A stretch of DNA of 64,000 nucleotides from Perilla frutescens (GCA_026008535.1 BRKX01000003.1:65373001-65437000); one strand, 5' to 3'. Shown: positions 1 through 12,110, numbered from the stretch's first letter. Notes: generated by a model not told the origin, from the letters alone. A program made the numbers and translations.

Positions 1-776
1 GATTGAACATGAAATAGTGCTATGGGCATAGACCAATTAAGAATCCACCTAGTACTAACATATATTACTCCTCTTTCTCTCTATATATAAGTGCTATTTG
101 GAAAGAAAAAAATCCACTCCGGAAAATTTTTGGGATGCCGAATTTACTACAGGTTGAAAAGTGTATTTTTATTACACGTTTAAAAAGTGGTGTCAAAATT
201 AAAAATACGGACAAAGTTGATGCTTTCTTTTGGCAAATAACCCCGTATATAATAATGAACGATCATTTTATGTACATCTAATGTATAAATTTCAATGTTT
301 TCAATTAAAATACCACAGGTAGATGATTTCAAAACAATAATTGTTCTTTTTAAAAATATGAACCCAAGATTTCTAAATAATTATTAAAATTTATAAAATA
401 CTAATTATTCAATATTTAAAATTATTAATTATTATTAATGCACTTAAGTTCAATTAGTTGTTTCAAAATACGACATAGAAAGAACAATACAGCTATATTG
501 AAAAATCTAATCATCCATAAATACATAGACATTATATAGAAAATAATCATATAGATAAATGTTTGATATGTATATATATATGCGCGTGTGTGTATTATAT
601 ATTTGTTCTGGTATTTGTTAAAAATATTATATTTATTTACAAAATGATTTTTAGAGAAATATTTTTAATTTTAAAAAAATTGGAACGATATGTACAGAAA
701 ATTGGAATGATATATACAGAAAAATCGTACTTTATCTCTTTTATTAGTTTTAAAAGATATAATATATATATATATA
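1..776. other. AT-rich intergenic DNA
   Basis: No coding signal was seen. The short open frame at 563-793 is low-complexity and Ile/Tyr/Lys-rich, as random AT-rich DNA gives. A short mixed (TA)n/(GT)n run lies near 567-595 and a TA run at about 760-776 abuts the next element. Confidence 0.6.
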
Positions 777-1903
777 GGGGTGGGTTCAAATAGGAACTAA
801 CCCCCCCTGAAGGAACCTAGGAACCAATCAAATTCAAGGATTTTGATGACGTGGCGGATAAAAAAGCGGTGGCATAGTTGTAAATATGTAAAATTCGAAT
901 TATAAGGGGTAATTCCAGATTTTTTTAATAAAGTGATGACATCATCTTTTAAAAAAATTCCTAAAAACTTTAAATAATCATAACTTATTCATTTTTTATC
1001 CAATTTACGCAAAAAATATATCAAATTAAAGATTTTTTCATGCTCTTTCATTTAAGATCCATAATGCATATGTTTATTTGAGCAAAAATTGATGAAAAAT
1101 ACAAAAAACTATTTTTCACGTATATTCAACTCGTAACTGTCAGATATTTGCTAATATGATATCACAATATTGCTCATATCTTGTGTTTATGTTGCTAACA
1201 TGAAATTTTTTATGCACGACTTTGAATTTTAAGTTGCTTTCATGAGAAAATAGTTAAAGTATGAGCTATATATAGTTAAGTTCATAAACAATTATAACTT
1301 TATCAATGCTTAATATTATTTTGAAAACTTGTAATATTTGAGAATTTAAGTCATGCTAGCATATCATTATTCACATATTAGCAATGTGTTACTAACATAT
1401 TAGCAAATTAATAGTCACATATTAGCAGTGTGTATATTCTCTAACATATTAGCAATATGTTGTATGTATGAATGATGCTACACAATATTATTTTAAATGT
1501 GGTCCAATGTTATATGTGTGGTGTTTAATACGTGTCAATTTAATATTATGATCTCGTCAAGTTAACAATATGAGTCTATCTCATGATAGCAACAAAATTT
1601 GTTGATGTTAGCAATATACATCTTTCATGTTAGCATGTTAATACAACGCCAGAAAAGACAACGGTTTTAAAGTGTTGTCTATTTAATTCCGGGAATTAGG
1701 CCCAAAATCCGAAAAAACATAACAGAATTTCTAAATTACGAAAATAACCCCGCTTTCATTAAGTTCTCAAATATTACAAGTTTGCCACCTTACTTTGACT
1801 AAAACTTTGACTAAATTATGGTTATTAGATCTAATCAAATCTAAGGCTAGGATTGGTTCCTAGGTTCCTTCAGGGGGAATTGGTTCCTATTTGATCCTTC
1901 CCC
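777..1903. mobile_element. Non-autonomous TIR transposon, about 1.13 kb
   Basis: The two ends are inverted copies of each other over about 50 bp. The left end reads inward GGGG..GGTTCAAATAGGAAC and later CCTGAAGGAACCTAGGAACC; the same order appears on the minus strand from 1903 inward. Both outer flanks are TA repeats, so a target duplication (TA or TATATATA) fits but cannot be measured. No transposase is present. The interior holds several copies of an ACATATTAGCA-like motif (about 1370-1460). The superfamily (Mutator-like or Tc1/mariner-like) is not decided. Confidence 0.75.
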
Positions 1904-2451
1904 TATATATATATATATAACTTGTAATCTATTGAATCTTAGAGCTAATTTTTTTGTAAGTTATTGAAATTGATTCTAATTTTTATTCAAAGTCGAAATA
2001 TCTTTTTTATATTATATCAATATATAAATCAATGTTAAAAATCTCAATGAACATACAACTATGTAAAAGTTACTCCTTCCATTTTATTATAATTGTTATT
2101 TTAATTTTTTTTTATTTTGTATCATCATGTTTGTTGTTTTATATATTTTCACACCCTCTCTCCCAAATTTAACCTTATTCTAAATCTTATTTTAGGAAAA
2201 TATAAGTGAACAATGTTTTATGTCATGTATGAGATATGAGTATATCATTTCATAAAATTAATTGTTAATTCTAGATAAAAAAAAAACTAAAACAACAATC
2301 AAAACGCAACAGATGTAATATATTATAGAGTGGCATACCACATTATATAATTGATGCATGCAAAATATATTAAGTCCACATTGCGTTACAACACAAACAA
2401 AATATACAATACTTCATATGGATGAAAAAATATACAAAACATTTCTCAATT
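1904..2451. other. AT-rich intergenic DNA
   Basis: A TA microsatellite borders the previous element. The rest is AT-rich with no convincing gene, and it ends in the 9-bp duplication TTCTCAATT at 2443-2451 that flanks the next element. Confidence 0.55.
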
Positions 2452-3167
2452 GATAAAAACTTGTATGAGACCGTCTAACGGGTCTCTTCCGTTAGACGGA
2501 TCCTATAACCCGACCCAGTTCACCAAATATAAATATTAAAATAAAAGCAACCCATCACTCCTGCCTCTGCATTTGCGATTCCGATCCCCAAATCACCTCC
2601 AGCGATCCTCAACCATCTCCACCGATGCAAATCGCCACCACTCCACCTCTACAACCGCTACAACCACCATCACCACCGTTGTAAACATCGATTCCACCTC
2701 TGCAATCAGATTCCTTAGCCCCAAATTCAAACCTCACCGCTAACCCTAGTTCTCAAACCTCTGAATTCTCTCACTTCCAATTCTAACCCGCTTGATTCCG
2801 CCACTATCACCAACTATCGCGACCACTAGCGCCGCAATCCTATTCGAAATTGGCGCTCTATCATCAACATCTCCAGTGCATAGTTCAACTTCTTATCATA
2901 AGTTTATCTAGGGCTTGCTTGCTGATTCCGACTTTCTGCAGGGCACGCCCTGTGAAATATTTATAGCATAAAAAATTGGTTAGTCAACTCTGTTGTAGAA
3001 GGAAGTCTCAGGTGTTCATTTCATTGTTTAAAGCTTAGTTATTGTCACAGTGACATTTTATTTATAGTCGATTTTTTATTTTTCACCTTTGATTCTATCC
3101 TAGTTTATAGTTGGTCTAGTGTATTTATAGTTCTGTAAATAATTGTTATGCGTGGGGTAATAAAAGG

Positions 3168-4125
3168 CAGGGCCGTCTAACAGAGTGTGCAAGGTGAGCT
3201 TTCGCACAGGGCCTCACAATTTTTAGGGCCTCAATTTTTTTACTTCTATTTAATATACCTTATATATTTTTTTAATAAATTAAGTTCTCTCCATTATCTC
3301 CCCTTCGCGGTAATACATAATACAAACATCTCGACTCATATTAAACTCCGATATTCCTTCACAAATCACACTTCTGAGTTTGCTATCACTATAATTCTAT
3401 AATTACAAAGTTTTTCTTTCATTCCCTGATTCCCCCAAAGGCCAAATCTCCAGTGAGTATTTTTCTTAAACCCTATTCTTCTTCTTTTTTTGATTTTTTT
3501 TGTTTGAAATTTGAATGATTCAGAAATCTGAATTTAATTATATGCTTGAGTGAATTGATGGAGATTTCTATCATCTACATGCACGAATTCTTTCATTCCT
3601 TTATTCTGATTCTGATTCTAATTCTTTGAACGAATATAGGACCCCTTGATATTTTGAAGTTTATGAAAGTTTTAGATTATTTTCCTAACAAATTGTCACA
3701 TATAGAATTTTATTGACTATTCTCGTGACTGTTGTATCTGCATAAATAAGTTTTTCAAAATTGAAGTTGTTGGAGTCATATCTATATTTGACGATGTCAC
3801 AGGAAAGATTTAATGAATTGGCGATGATAGTCATACAAAATAATATTTTGAAAAAGATTGTGAGTGAAGATTTGATTGATGAATTTGCTTCAAAGAGTAC
3901 TAGAAGCTAGGCTATCACTTTTTATGTAAAATCGTAGAAGATTCATATTTGTTTAATGTTGTATTGAGAATATTATCAACACTATAAAGACAATAATATT
4001 TTGAATTTTTAGTCTTTCTAATAATTAATATTACGTTAATTATAAAATTATAGCATTTCTTTTTAATTTTAAGGTCTAATTTTTATCATTTGCACAGGGC
4101 CTACAAAATGATTGAGACGGTCCTG
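3168..4125 (+). mobile_element. hAT remnant nested in the MULE
   Basis: The ends are short inverted repeats, CAGGGCCGTCT on the left and CAGGACCGTCT read inward from the right. Each is followed within about 25-40 bp by a GCACAGGGCC motif. Together with the hAT C-terminal coding remnant inside (3794-3910), this indicates an internally deleted hAT of the ZMYM/TTF type. The 8 bp on either side (ATAAAAGG and AGTATTAC) do not match, so a target duplication is not supported and the ends may be slightly off. Confidence 0.65.
3794..3910 (+). pseudogene. hAT transposase C-terminal remnant (dimerisation region)
   Basis: This 38-codon open frame starts MSQERFNELAMI and contains KKIVSEDLIDEFASK. It resembles the extreme C-terminus of plant zinc-finger MYM/TTF-type hAT transposases, where the pattern is 'S..RL..LA...IE...L..ID...LI..FAS'. 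The rest of the transposase is missing, so this is a deletion remnant. It is too short to act alone. The family call is inference from motif similarity without a search. Confidence 0.6.
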
Positions 4126-6310
4126 AGTATTACTGATACTTTATTGCTTTATTAGTGATGCTTCACTAAATTATCAGTGATACTTTATTGCATTGTTACT
4201 GATTTTAAGAAAGTTATCATTATGAAATAACTAATAATGTTCAATTAAGTAAATATATTTCATTAAGTTACTATTTTAATTTAATTTTATATTGCAGCGA
4301 TCATGATGCTAAGGAAGGTGATGAATGTGATGCTAAGGAGGATGAAGTTGCTGATGAGAGGTAATTCTTGTTTATTAATAGTGCTACTTAATTATTTTGG
4401 TAGTGATTCTTAATTGAATTATCAGTGATACATGATTGCATTGTTTATAGTAGTTGATCAAAAATTATTTTTTATTCCAGCTTGATGGAAGAAAAAGATC
4501 AAGAAGCCAATATTGTGCAAGGATCATGCTTTCACCACTAAATGATTTGAGAACAAAGATACAGAATGATGCTCTTAAATTCATCAAGAATATCAAGAAA
4601 TATAAATATGTACAATATTTAATGAATAATTTTTTAACATTTTATAAAAATATTTTTTTAAAATTTTCTCTATGTCTTTAACATGATATACACAGTTAGT
4701 AGCTGCTGGTGTTCAGGGGATACAAATGTAGCTGATGGCAGAATGTGAGGTGTTTGATTTTTTGGAGATAGGTAGTGCATAGTCTAACATGATAAGGGAA
4801 TGTTTATTTGGTTGGATGTTGGGTGGTATATGTAATGAATATTTGGTTGGAAAACATTGAAATGTTGGGGAAGTTTAACATGATTGGGAACAATGGCTAC
4901 AAACTATTAGTTTTTGTGCAGATATGATTTGAAAGTTTACTAGGTTTAGAGGCGTTGGATTTTTCTAATGTTTCCAAAAGGTTTCTAGGATATGCAAGCT
5001 ACATATGTTCTTGCTAATGAACTGTATATTTTTTCGTATTTCTGAACAGATATTAGAAATCTTTTTTGAATATATATATTTTATTGATATTGTAGATAAT
5101 ATGTATCACTATTTATACAGAAAAGTAATATTATGTGTGTAGGGAAGTAACACTAATTTATTTCATTTATTACCGGTATTAAAAAACAGAGAGGCATACA
5201 TAAACAATAAAAAAAGATCTGCACCAGTAATTATGGTCTCAATATATCAAATAATTTCATCACTCATAAGTTATATATTACAGTATCAATACTAATGAAG
5301 AAAGTATCAGTATGTATAACGTGAAGTAACACTATTTAACTCTGAAGTATCACTATCTGTGTAGTGAAGTAACACTATTTAACTCTGAAGTGAAGTATCA
5401 TTAGATATAAATTTGGCGAAATATCATTAACTATTAAGTGAAGTATCATTAACTGTGATGTGAAATATCATTAATTATGAGATGAAATATCATTAACCCG
5501 AAAGTGGAGGATAATTTGAAATTATTGATGATTAAACATTGATTATCGAATCAAGAACAGATAAATGTCATTAACTATGAGTGGGGTATCATTAATTCAA
5601 GTATCATTATTTATGATGTGAAGTATTATTAAATCACATATGCGTATCACTAATTGTAAAAGAAAGTATCACTAATTAGAAAGAAAAGTATCAGTTTAAA
5701 CATAATCTCAAATTGAGAATCGGGTTTATGAATACAATAAAAACTCATTCTTGAGTAAAAATATTTATTTCATTATCATAGAGAAAAATAACATTGATTA
5801 CAAAATAAAGTATCACTAATTACAAAAGAAAGTAACACTAATTACAAATAAAAGTATCATTAAAAATCTTCAACAAGATCTCGATCTTCCACCCTGTAAG
5901 ACCAACATTGACATCCTCTACACACCAGTGAAAACAGATTGGAAGGGGATTCGAAAACTAAAAAAATCAATTCTAACTATCACATTGAATTGAAATATTG
6001 AGCTAGATACAGAGAGGTATCACTAATTGTGACCTAAAGATAACTAATTACATGGATCAATAACTAAAACAATAAGATTGAAGTGAAACAATATAAGTCG
6101 ATCGGTTTTTAAATTTATTATTTTTCAAAAATATCATTATATTTGAAATAAAGAACCATTAAATATAATGTGAAGTACATCTAGAACAAACTATAACATT
6201 GAATTGTATATCCAGAAACAGAGAGGTGTCACTAACTGTGCGTGAAAGATCACAAGCTACTTGGTGAAGTATCACTACAGTCTTAACTACATGCAATTGA
6301 CAAATTACTA
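4125..6310. repeat. Degenerate GTATCAYTAA-type repeat field
   Basis: The motif AGTATCACTAA, or its variant GTATCATTAA, recurs dozens of times with irregular 20-45-bp spacing; it is densest at 5280-5870. At the left end the reverse orientation (AGTGATACTT) occurs. The spacing is too irregular for a true satellite. It looks like an eroded tandem array inside the MULE. A frame at 4454-4681 within it shows no family features. Confidence 0.7.
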
Positions 6311-7457
6311 CAAACACAAAAGAGAAGTAAAGTATGACTTACTTCCGGATTGCAACTGAACATATTCATGTTCATTGAGATATGTAGTTTCTACATCTTC
6401 ATCATTTGATTCATCATCAAGTAGAACGATATCTAAGAATTATAAAATTGAAATTTAAATTAGTACTAAAAATATTATCATAATAACAAATAGTCTATGA
6501 AAATAGAAATTTGAATGTATTCTTTCAGAGGCATATTATCAAACACATGGTGTGCATAATTTCGTAAACATAATTATTGATCAAGGATCACAATTTCACA
6601 AATCTCGTAAACAAAATAAACATCACCATTCACTGCAGACGTATCTTCACCAGAATCGTATGGAGAGAAGATAAATTTATCCATTAAATCATTGATTGGA
6701 ACAAGAACAAATTCATGTGGATAAGAACACATATATACCTGTTGTTGCTAATGTTACGTTGCCGGAATTGATTGAATCGCCGGAGGTTGAATCGCCGATG
6801 GTTGAAAGCATCATGCATGGAGACAGAATCGCAAGGTCGAATCGTGCGTTGGAGCTGGTTCGTGATGGTTGAGATTAGAAGAAATCGCGATGTTGAGATT
6901 GGAAGATGCGATGTTGAGCAGCGGGGCTGGGAAGAAAATCTAATAATTTTTTTTAATATATATATGGTCGGATCAGGTGGAGATCCGTCTAACATAAGAG
7001 ACCCGTTAAACGGTCTGACACAAGTGTGCCCCTTCTCAATTTTATCAAAAAAAATAGTGTATGACTAAATGAGCCCATAAAAGACATATCATTTTAATTT
7101 ATTATTTTACAACATGGGCTCAGTAAAGTAAATTAAACATGGCCTACTAATTAGTAAATGGGTGATTCTATTCACAACCCCAATTATTCTCTATACAACA
7201 TCATACTTAATAAAAGCATTGATATTATTTAGATGTACTTTTTTGCCCTTAATTATTACATAAACCCTAACAAATGAAAAGAATTAAAACCCCCTCCATA
7301 TCTTATTCTTCTTTAAGATAGTACCCCTCTGGTATAATGTCTACCATTCACTGTAAATTAATTTTCAGTGATTTCCTTGCTATCACTTGGTTGAACAATG
7401 GTGATTGGTAAAGCACATTCACATCATTATTTGAACCCGCAACTCCAAAAAATGCAT

Positions 7458-8793
7458 GTTGATAAACTGGGTTTTTGCACCCATTTAGAGTTTGTTTAGA
7501 GATAGTTTTGATTATCTATTATGTGCTTTAATCCATGTTTTGCTCAGATTTCACTTGTTTGATCGAGATATGTTTTTAGTGTGATTCTACAGGAATTTGG
7601 ACTAAAAACCATTAAAGTTGATAAAATCCAACTCCAAGACTTGATGGTTTGAGTATAGGCTCAATCGAGATGAGAAAATGCTGGGAATACACACATCAGG
7701 AGTGCAGTGAGTGAGCACGGACCGTGCTTGGCATTGCACGGCCCGTGCTAACATCACAAATCGAGACAGTCTGTTGTAAAAGGACTGTGCGGTCCATGCT
7801 AGCCTTGTACGGTCCGTGCTATTTTGTATTGCGCGGTCTATGCTAGTCCTACACGGACCGTAATAATTTTCAGCCTTTTCCGCGGATTTTCTTTTAGACC
7901 ATGTTCGTTTCCATCTCGAACTTGGATTATCCCCTGACTATTTTAAGGGTTTTTCTTGCACAAAAATTGAACTACTTTTACCCTATAGAGAGAACAGAGA
8001 ACACCACGGAGAAGAATGAGAAGAGACTTCAGAGAGATTGAAGAAGCACATCATAAACGAAGTTTTATTTTATGCTTTATGCGATTGAAACTACTATGTT
8101 GACTATTTGTTTGTATTTATTTTTTCTAGATTTTGAATACGATATGAGTAGCTAAATTTCTAGAGATTCTAGGGTTGTTGAATGTTGATGGATTTTATGA
8201 TTTGAAGAAATTTATTGTTTCGTTTTATTTCTTATTTATGCATCTTTGATTTATGTTGTCTTGTGTGATTGGACTAATCAACTTTCGTACTTGTATAGTT
8301 AATTTGTTATTCACTCGAGAGAAGTAAATAGATTAATAGACTATGATTGCATAACACGAGTCTGCTAGATTGAGAGATTGGTAGGTGTCGTGAGGAGAAT
8401 AAATCTGAGGGTCTATCTAGAGTTGGATAATAATTCGAGACCAAGAGATAAGAATTAGAGTCTAATCTACTGTTATAGCTTACTCGAGAGAGATATTGTA
8501 ATCACACTAGTAATTCTCCATTTGACAGCAACACCCTAGGATCCGTCTTTTTATTTGTTTATCCAGTTTTCTTGGGCTTGATTTATTTTTTTAATTTGCA
8601 GTTTTAGTTAATTAAAATCAACTTCATAATTTGGTTCTCTAGATAAATTAAGACAGTTGAATTGGGTACTTAGCTGAATTACTTAGCTAGTCTCTGTGGA
8701 TACGACTTTGCTCACCATTGTTTTACTATAAATTACCTCGTTCTCTTGCGAGTAGTATTTTAGGTGAAATAAAATATCGAACAAGTTTTTTGT
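7458..8793 (+). mobile_element. LTR-like insertion within Harbinger copy 1
   Basis: Transposase reading stops at about 7460 and resumes at about 8793, so the DNA between is an insertion. It begins TGATAAACTGGGTTTTTGCA and has LTR-like end-region character (for example TCTCTGTGGATACGACTTTG near 8691). It encodes no protein. A clear target duplication was not found; the right edge has a T run before TATCCACAG. A solo LTR or a large retrotransposon derivative is most likely. The palindromic CACGG cluster at 7715-7865 lies inside. Confidence 0.5.
7715..7865. repeat. Cluster of GCACGGNCCGTGC palindromes (site 1)
   Basis: About six copies of GCACGG(A/C)CCGTGC or degraded forms (CACGGTCCGTGCT, GCGGTCTATGCTAG) lie within 150 bp and alternate with AT-richer spacers. 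Each full copy is self-complementary. The same motif forms a second cluster at 57145-57335 in a different LTR. Confidence 0.75.
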
Positions 8794-8948
8794 ATCCACA
8801 GATCTGCAGATGCAATCGCTTCAAGCATAAGCGTTGGACTTGTAGCGACCCGAAACTTTTTATAAAATTTGCTACATTTTTTTTTCAAAAATTAAAATTT
8901 ATAATGCATGTTATGTTATTTTGGGTATGTTCCTGTAAGTCGCGCCTA

Positions 8949-8950
<2 letters not shown>

Positions 8951-9004
<54 letters not shown>
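8951..9004. repeat. (ATT)n microsatellite
   Basis: About 18 uninterrupted ATT units lie in the U3 part of the solo LTR. They explain a poly-Tyr open frame across this site, which is not a gene. Confidence 0.95.
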
Positions 9005-9439
9005 GTTGGTAAATATTATTTTAATTATTTAATTTATCCTCCAAAAGTTTAAATTATATATTTCTTAATATTTAAGGATTTGAGCCCATTCTTTATTTTG
9101 TTTAGCCCAATAATCCATTTCTTTTATTTTGGCCCAATGATCTAGCCAAAATATTGCTTTCTTCATCTTCTTCATCGTGAACAAATATCAAAAGCAACCA
9201 TCACCATTTTTTTTCTTACATTTAAAGATCTTGAAACGTACGCCCCTTCACTTGCCAAGCCTCTCCATTAGCCTCCATAATCACCAAAATTTATTTATAT
9301 CATTTAACCTCCAGCCCTTTCAACTGCAAATTCTTCATTATAAAAGGGGGCCTCAAGGATTCATCATAAACACATCAAAAATATTCTTGAAAATATACCA
9401 TCTTCATAACATTTCAGGAGCATTAGGTCCGTCTTCAAG

Positions 9440-9440
9440 G

Positions 9441-9489
<49 letters not shown>
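9440..9489. repeat. (TA)n(TG)n compound microsatellite
   Basis: A short TA run passes into about 20 TG units inside the solo LTR, downstream of its TATA box. It is a likely polymorphic site. Confidence 0.95.
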
Positions 9490-9491
<2 letters not shown>

Positions 9492-11675
9492 ATTTTAGTG
9501 TTTAGTACCTCATTGGGAGTAGAGGGTGTGGGAGAAAGTGAGCTTAGGAGCAGGGACAGCAGCCGAGTGCTGAGTCACGGTGCGTTGCTGCTATGGCGAT
9601 TGAGGGAGTAGAGTAGAGTAGAGAGGGTGGGAATTGAATTTGGTAAAATCTTTGTTCCGGGTTGCTGTCGTTGGGAACTAAATTTGTTGGAGGAGAGCAT
9701 TTTTTTCTATTAGTGATGGAGTTGAGGAGAGAGAATGAAATAAAGAGGAGAGAGAGAGAGGGACATCATTTCTGTTTTGTGTGTGGTGGACTGGTGGCCG
9801 AAAGAGGTGAGGGAAAGTAGGTGAGAGAGTGTTTTTAGTGGATAATTCTTTCAAAATCATTTGGGCTAATATTATTTATTATTTAGTTGGTCTAGGTTGG
9901 TTTCAAGTGGGCCGAGAGGTTTAGATGGGTTGGGGCTTAAGTTCATGCATTTTAATTTATTTTATTATTCTATTATTCCTTAATTATTTTAGTTATTTAG
10001 TATTTGTTATTAATTAATTATTTATATTTTTAGGCGGCGCGTGGATTTAACTAACCCGTATTATTTTTCAAAGTCAAAATTCAAGTCAAGGTGGGGGATC
10101 CGATGTGACGCACATTTTTATGTTTATCCTTATTATACTTTTATGCAGGTTCACAGTTATTAACCTACGGGTTACAATTATTATTGGCCGACGGGCTGCA
10201 TATGTCCCAAATTTAGCCTGGGGCTACCTACAGTTTAAATTGTTATAATTGTATAATTTGGATAAATGCGGTCACCACTGAGTCAATAGTACTCACCCCA
10301 AAACTATTATTCATTTCAGGTTGATGATTTACTCGGGCGATGTGCGTGGTGACGTGTGATGATGGATTTTAAAGAGCTTTTATTATTTAGCTTCCGCTGT
10401 ATTAAATTAATTATTTCATATTTTAATAAAAATAGCGTCCCCTTTATTGTTATTCTTTTTGTTTTATATTATGAAAATTTGGGGCGTGACAGGACTTCCA
10501 TGATCAACTCAGGTAAACTGACATTTATAAGTGACTGGACAATTCTTCCATTCACAATGCATACAATCAAGACTGCCTAACATCCCATGAAATTTGTGTC
10601 TCTGCTCATTCATGTGGATCAAGCGTTGACAATCATCGGCATTCGACCTTCTCAAGTATCTTTTACTAAATACATCAATTACACATCGACAAAAAACTGA
10701 ACAAGCAATTTACCAAAATTGTTTCAGCAACATAAAGGTATTGGTCATGATAGTCAGCTGTAACTCCATATATCAATTGACGAATTGCAACCGTGCATTT
10801 TTGAAGTGGTGAAAAATTAAACCTACTCGACCTAATGCATTCTCTTTCAATCAAAAATATTCATCATGAACCTCCAGAGCATTGACTATATGAACGAATA
10901 AGTCTCTTCTCATTCGGAAGCGATGATGAAACACATTACTTGGCCATCTTAGATTTTCAAAGAAGTAATCCTTAAAGAGACGAGTGTTATCTGCTTCATG
11001 ATTTCGATTAATATCTGTTCTTTTATGGGGTATGATGGAAGAACTTGTTACGCTTTGAAGCAAATTGTGATGTTGTTCGAGTATTTTGAGAAACATTTTA
11101 TCATCATATGTTTCATCAACTTTTTTTTAAGAAATGCCAAATGAGAAGAGATGTGATGAATTGCAGAGAAAGATTAGTTGTGACAAATGTGAATAATGAA
11201 CCACTCATATGTATAGATAGAACTATGTGGATGATAGTTGTGGAGAATAACTAGCATCAGTTGTCAAGGACTATTAACTGCCATGCACTACAACTTTTTT
11301 TTATAAATATTTGGCATCATCTACTTTGTTAGATAGTTGTTACAGATTATTTCGTAGCTGACAACATCTTTTATTTTTAATAAATAAATAAAATATAGTG
11401 CTCTGACTAAACTAAATTAAACAACAATACATAAATTATAATGAAAACACAAAACACACTACATGCACATACAAACACACTACATAAACTTAAATAAATA
11501 CACTGCATAAATGAAAGACTAGATTACTGCATTTCCCATCTCTTCTTAATCTCTCCAATCATCATTTTGTGTGCTTAAAGGGCGGTCGAGTCCATTCCGG
11601 ATGTATTTTTAGTGAGTATATACCACTTACTCACTTTATTCTGGTATTTAAGTTGCTCGTTCTTCCCACCTGAAA

Positions 11676-12110
11676 TCATTCGCACATATCCATATTTTCT
11701 GAGATCGTTGATTGAGCATCCTGCAAAAATGGAGCATCACTAGTTTTTGCCTTGCCTTTTCTTTTTTCTTTCTTCTTCGCCACTTTTTGACCCATGGGAT
11801 GAACGCACTCTTCAACATCATCGTCGTTATTGGAAGATGATATGTATGCCTCTAAAATGGAAGTTTTCATCCTTTTTTTTGCCACAGTGATCATGATCTC
11901 TTGAATTGTTCCACTTCGGACAATCCCTAAGAATTTTTCACATCCCTAAAAGTTTAAAGGATTGCCCGTTGTGATTATGCTCTCAATTCTTGAGTGCCTC
12001 CATGAGTATATCTTGGTCATTGTGACCACTTCTCTAACCTTGCTTCACAGAAATGTATTCAACATTAAACATAGTGACACTTTTTTGTGACAACCTTGCT
12101 TCTTTGTGAC
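11676..12110 (-). pseudogene. PIF/Harbinger ORF1 (Myb/NAM-associated) remnant, copy 1
   Basis: On the minus strand, frame segments read GHNDQDILMEALKN, then ILRDCPKW after a stop, then HPMGQKVAKKKEKRKGKAK. The pattern 'CW..LR..PKW ... RPMG.K.AK...K.K' belongs to the NAM-associated C-terminal region of the Myb/trihelix-like ORF1 protein that plant PIF/Harbinger elements carry beside the transposase. There is at least one in-frame stop and one frame change. The N-terminal Myb part is missing; the pararetrovirus sequence begins about 160 bp upstream. Confidence 0.7.

Larger units (their letters stand above)
2452..7032. mobile_element. Mutator-like element (MULE), non-autonomous
   Basis: A perfect 9-bp direct repeat TTCTCAATT (2443-2451 and 7033-7041) flanks diverged terminal inverted repeats. 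Reading inward, the left end has ACTTGTATGAGACCGTCTAA and the right end (minus strand) has ACTTGTGTCAGACCGTTTAA; both continue with a CGGGTCTC..GTTAGACGGATC block. Both subterminal regions are unusually C-rich against the AT-rich interior, as in long MULE ends. No MURA transposase was recognised. The interior holds a hAT remnant (3168-4125) and a degenerate GTATCAYTAA array. Nine-bp duplications are characteristic of Mutator-type transposition. Confidence 0.8.
8841..10491 (+). mobile_element. Solo LTR, 1651 bp, TSD GGACT (Tekay/Del-like Ty3 type)
   Basis: The sequence starts TGTAGCGACCCG and ends GGGGCGTGACA. A perfect 5-bp direct repeat GGACT flanks it (8836-8840 and 10492-10496), and removing it restores contiguous Harbinger transposase sequence. 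A TATAAAA box lies at 9339-9345. The module CACTGAGTCAATAGTACTCA..TTTCAGG near 10276-10320 is shared with the solo LTRs at 22115 and 55681. TGTAAC(A/G)CCCC-type ends and lengths of 1.5-3 kb suit chromoviral Tekay/Del LTRs; the lineage is inference. No internal gag or pol remains. Confidence 0.9.
7310..11096 (-). pseudogene. PIF/Harbinger transposase (HARBI1/ALP1-like), broken, copy 1
   Basis: Read on the minus strand, the fragments follow the order of a plant PIF/Harbinger DDE transposase. The N-terminal part (11096-10851) has FHHRFRMRRDLFVHIV. The 10850-10497 part has LGSLDCMHCEWKNCP around the first catalytic Asp. The 8840-8797 part reads LEAIASADLWI, and 7476-7310 reads HAFFGVAGSNNDVNVL and FTVNG. 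Two insertions separate these blocks: an LTR-like sequence (about 7458-8793) and a solo LTR (8841-10491). Several in-frame stops and at least one frameshift are present, and the segment carrying the later Asp and the Glu is absent. It is clearly dead. Its partner ORF1 remnant lies upstream at 11676-12110. Confidence 0.85.

Noticed and set aside
6684..7068. Opposed frames at the MULE right end
   Set aside because: They run through the C-rich terminal repeat and across the element boundary, with no transposase motifs.
8718..9005. Open frame ending in a poly-Tyr run
   Set aside because: The Tyr run is the (ATT)n microsatellite read in one frame, and the frame crosses the LTR boundary at 8841.
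9177..9611. 144-codon frame with Cys/Val repeats
   Set aside because: It lies wholly within the solo LTR and its Cys/Val run is the (TG)n repeat.
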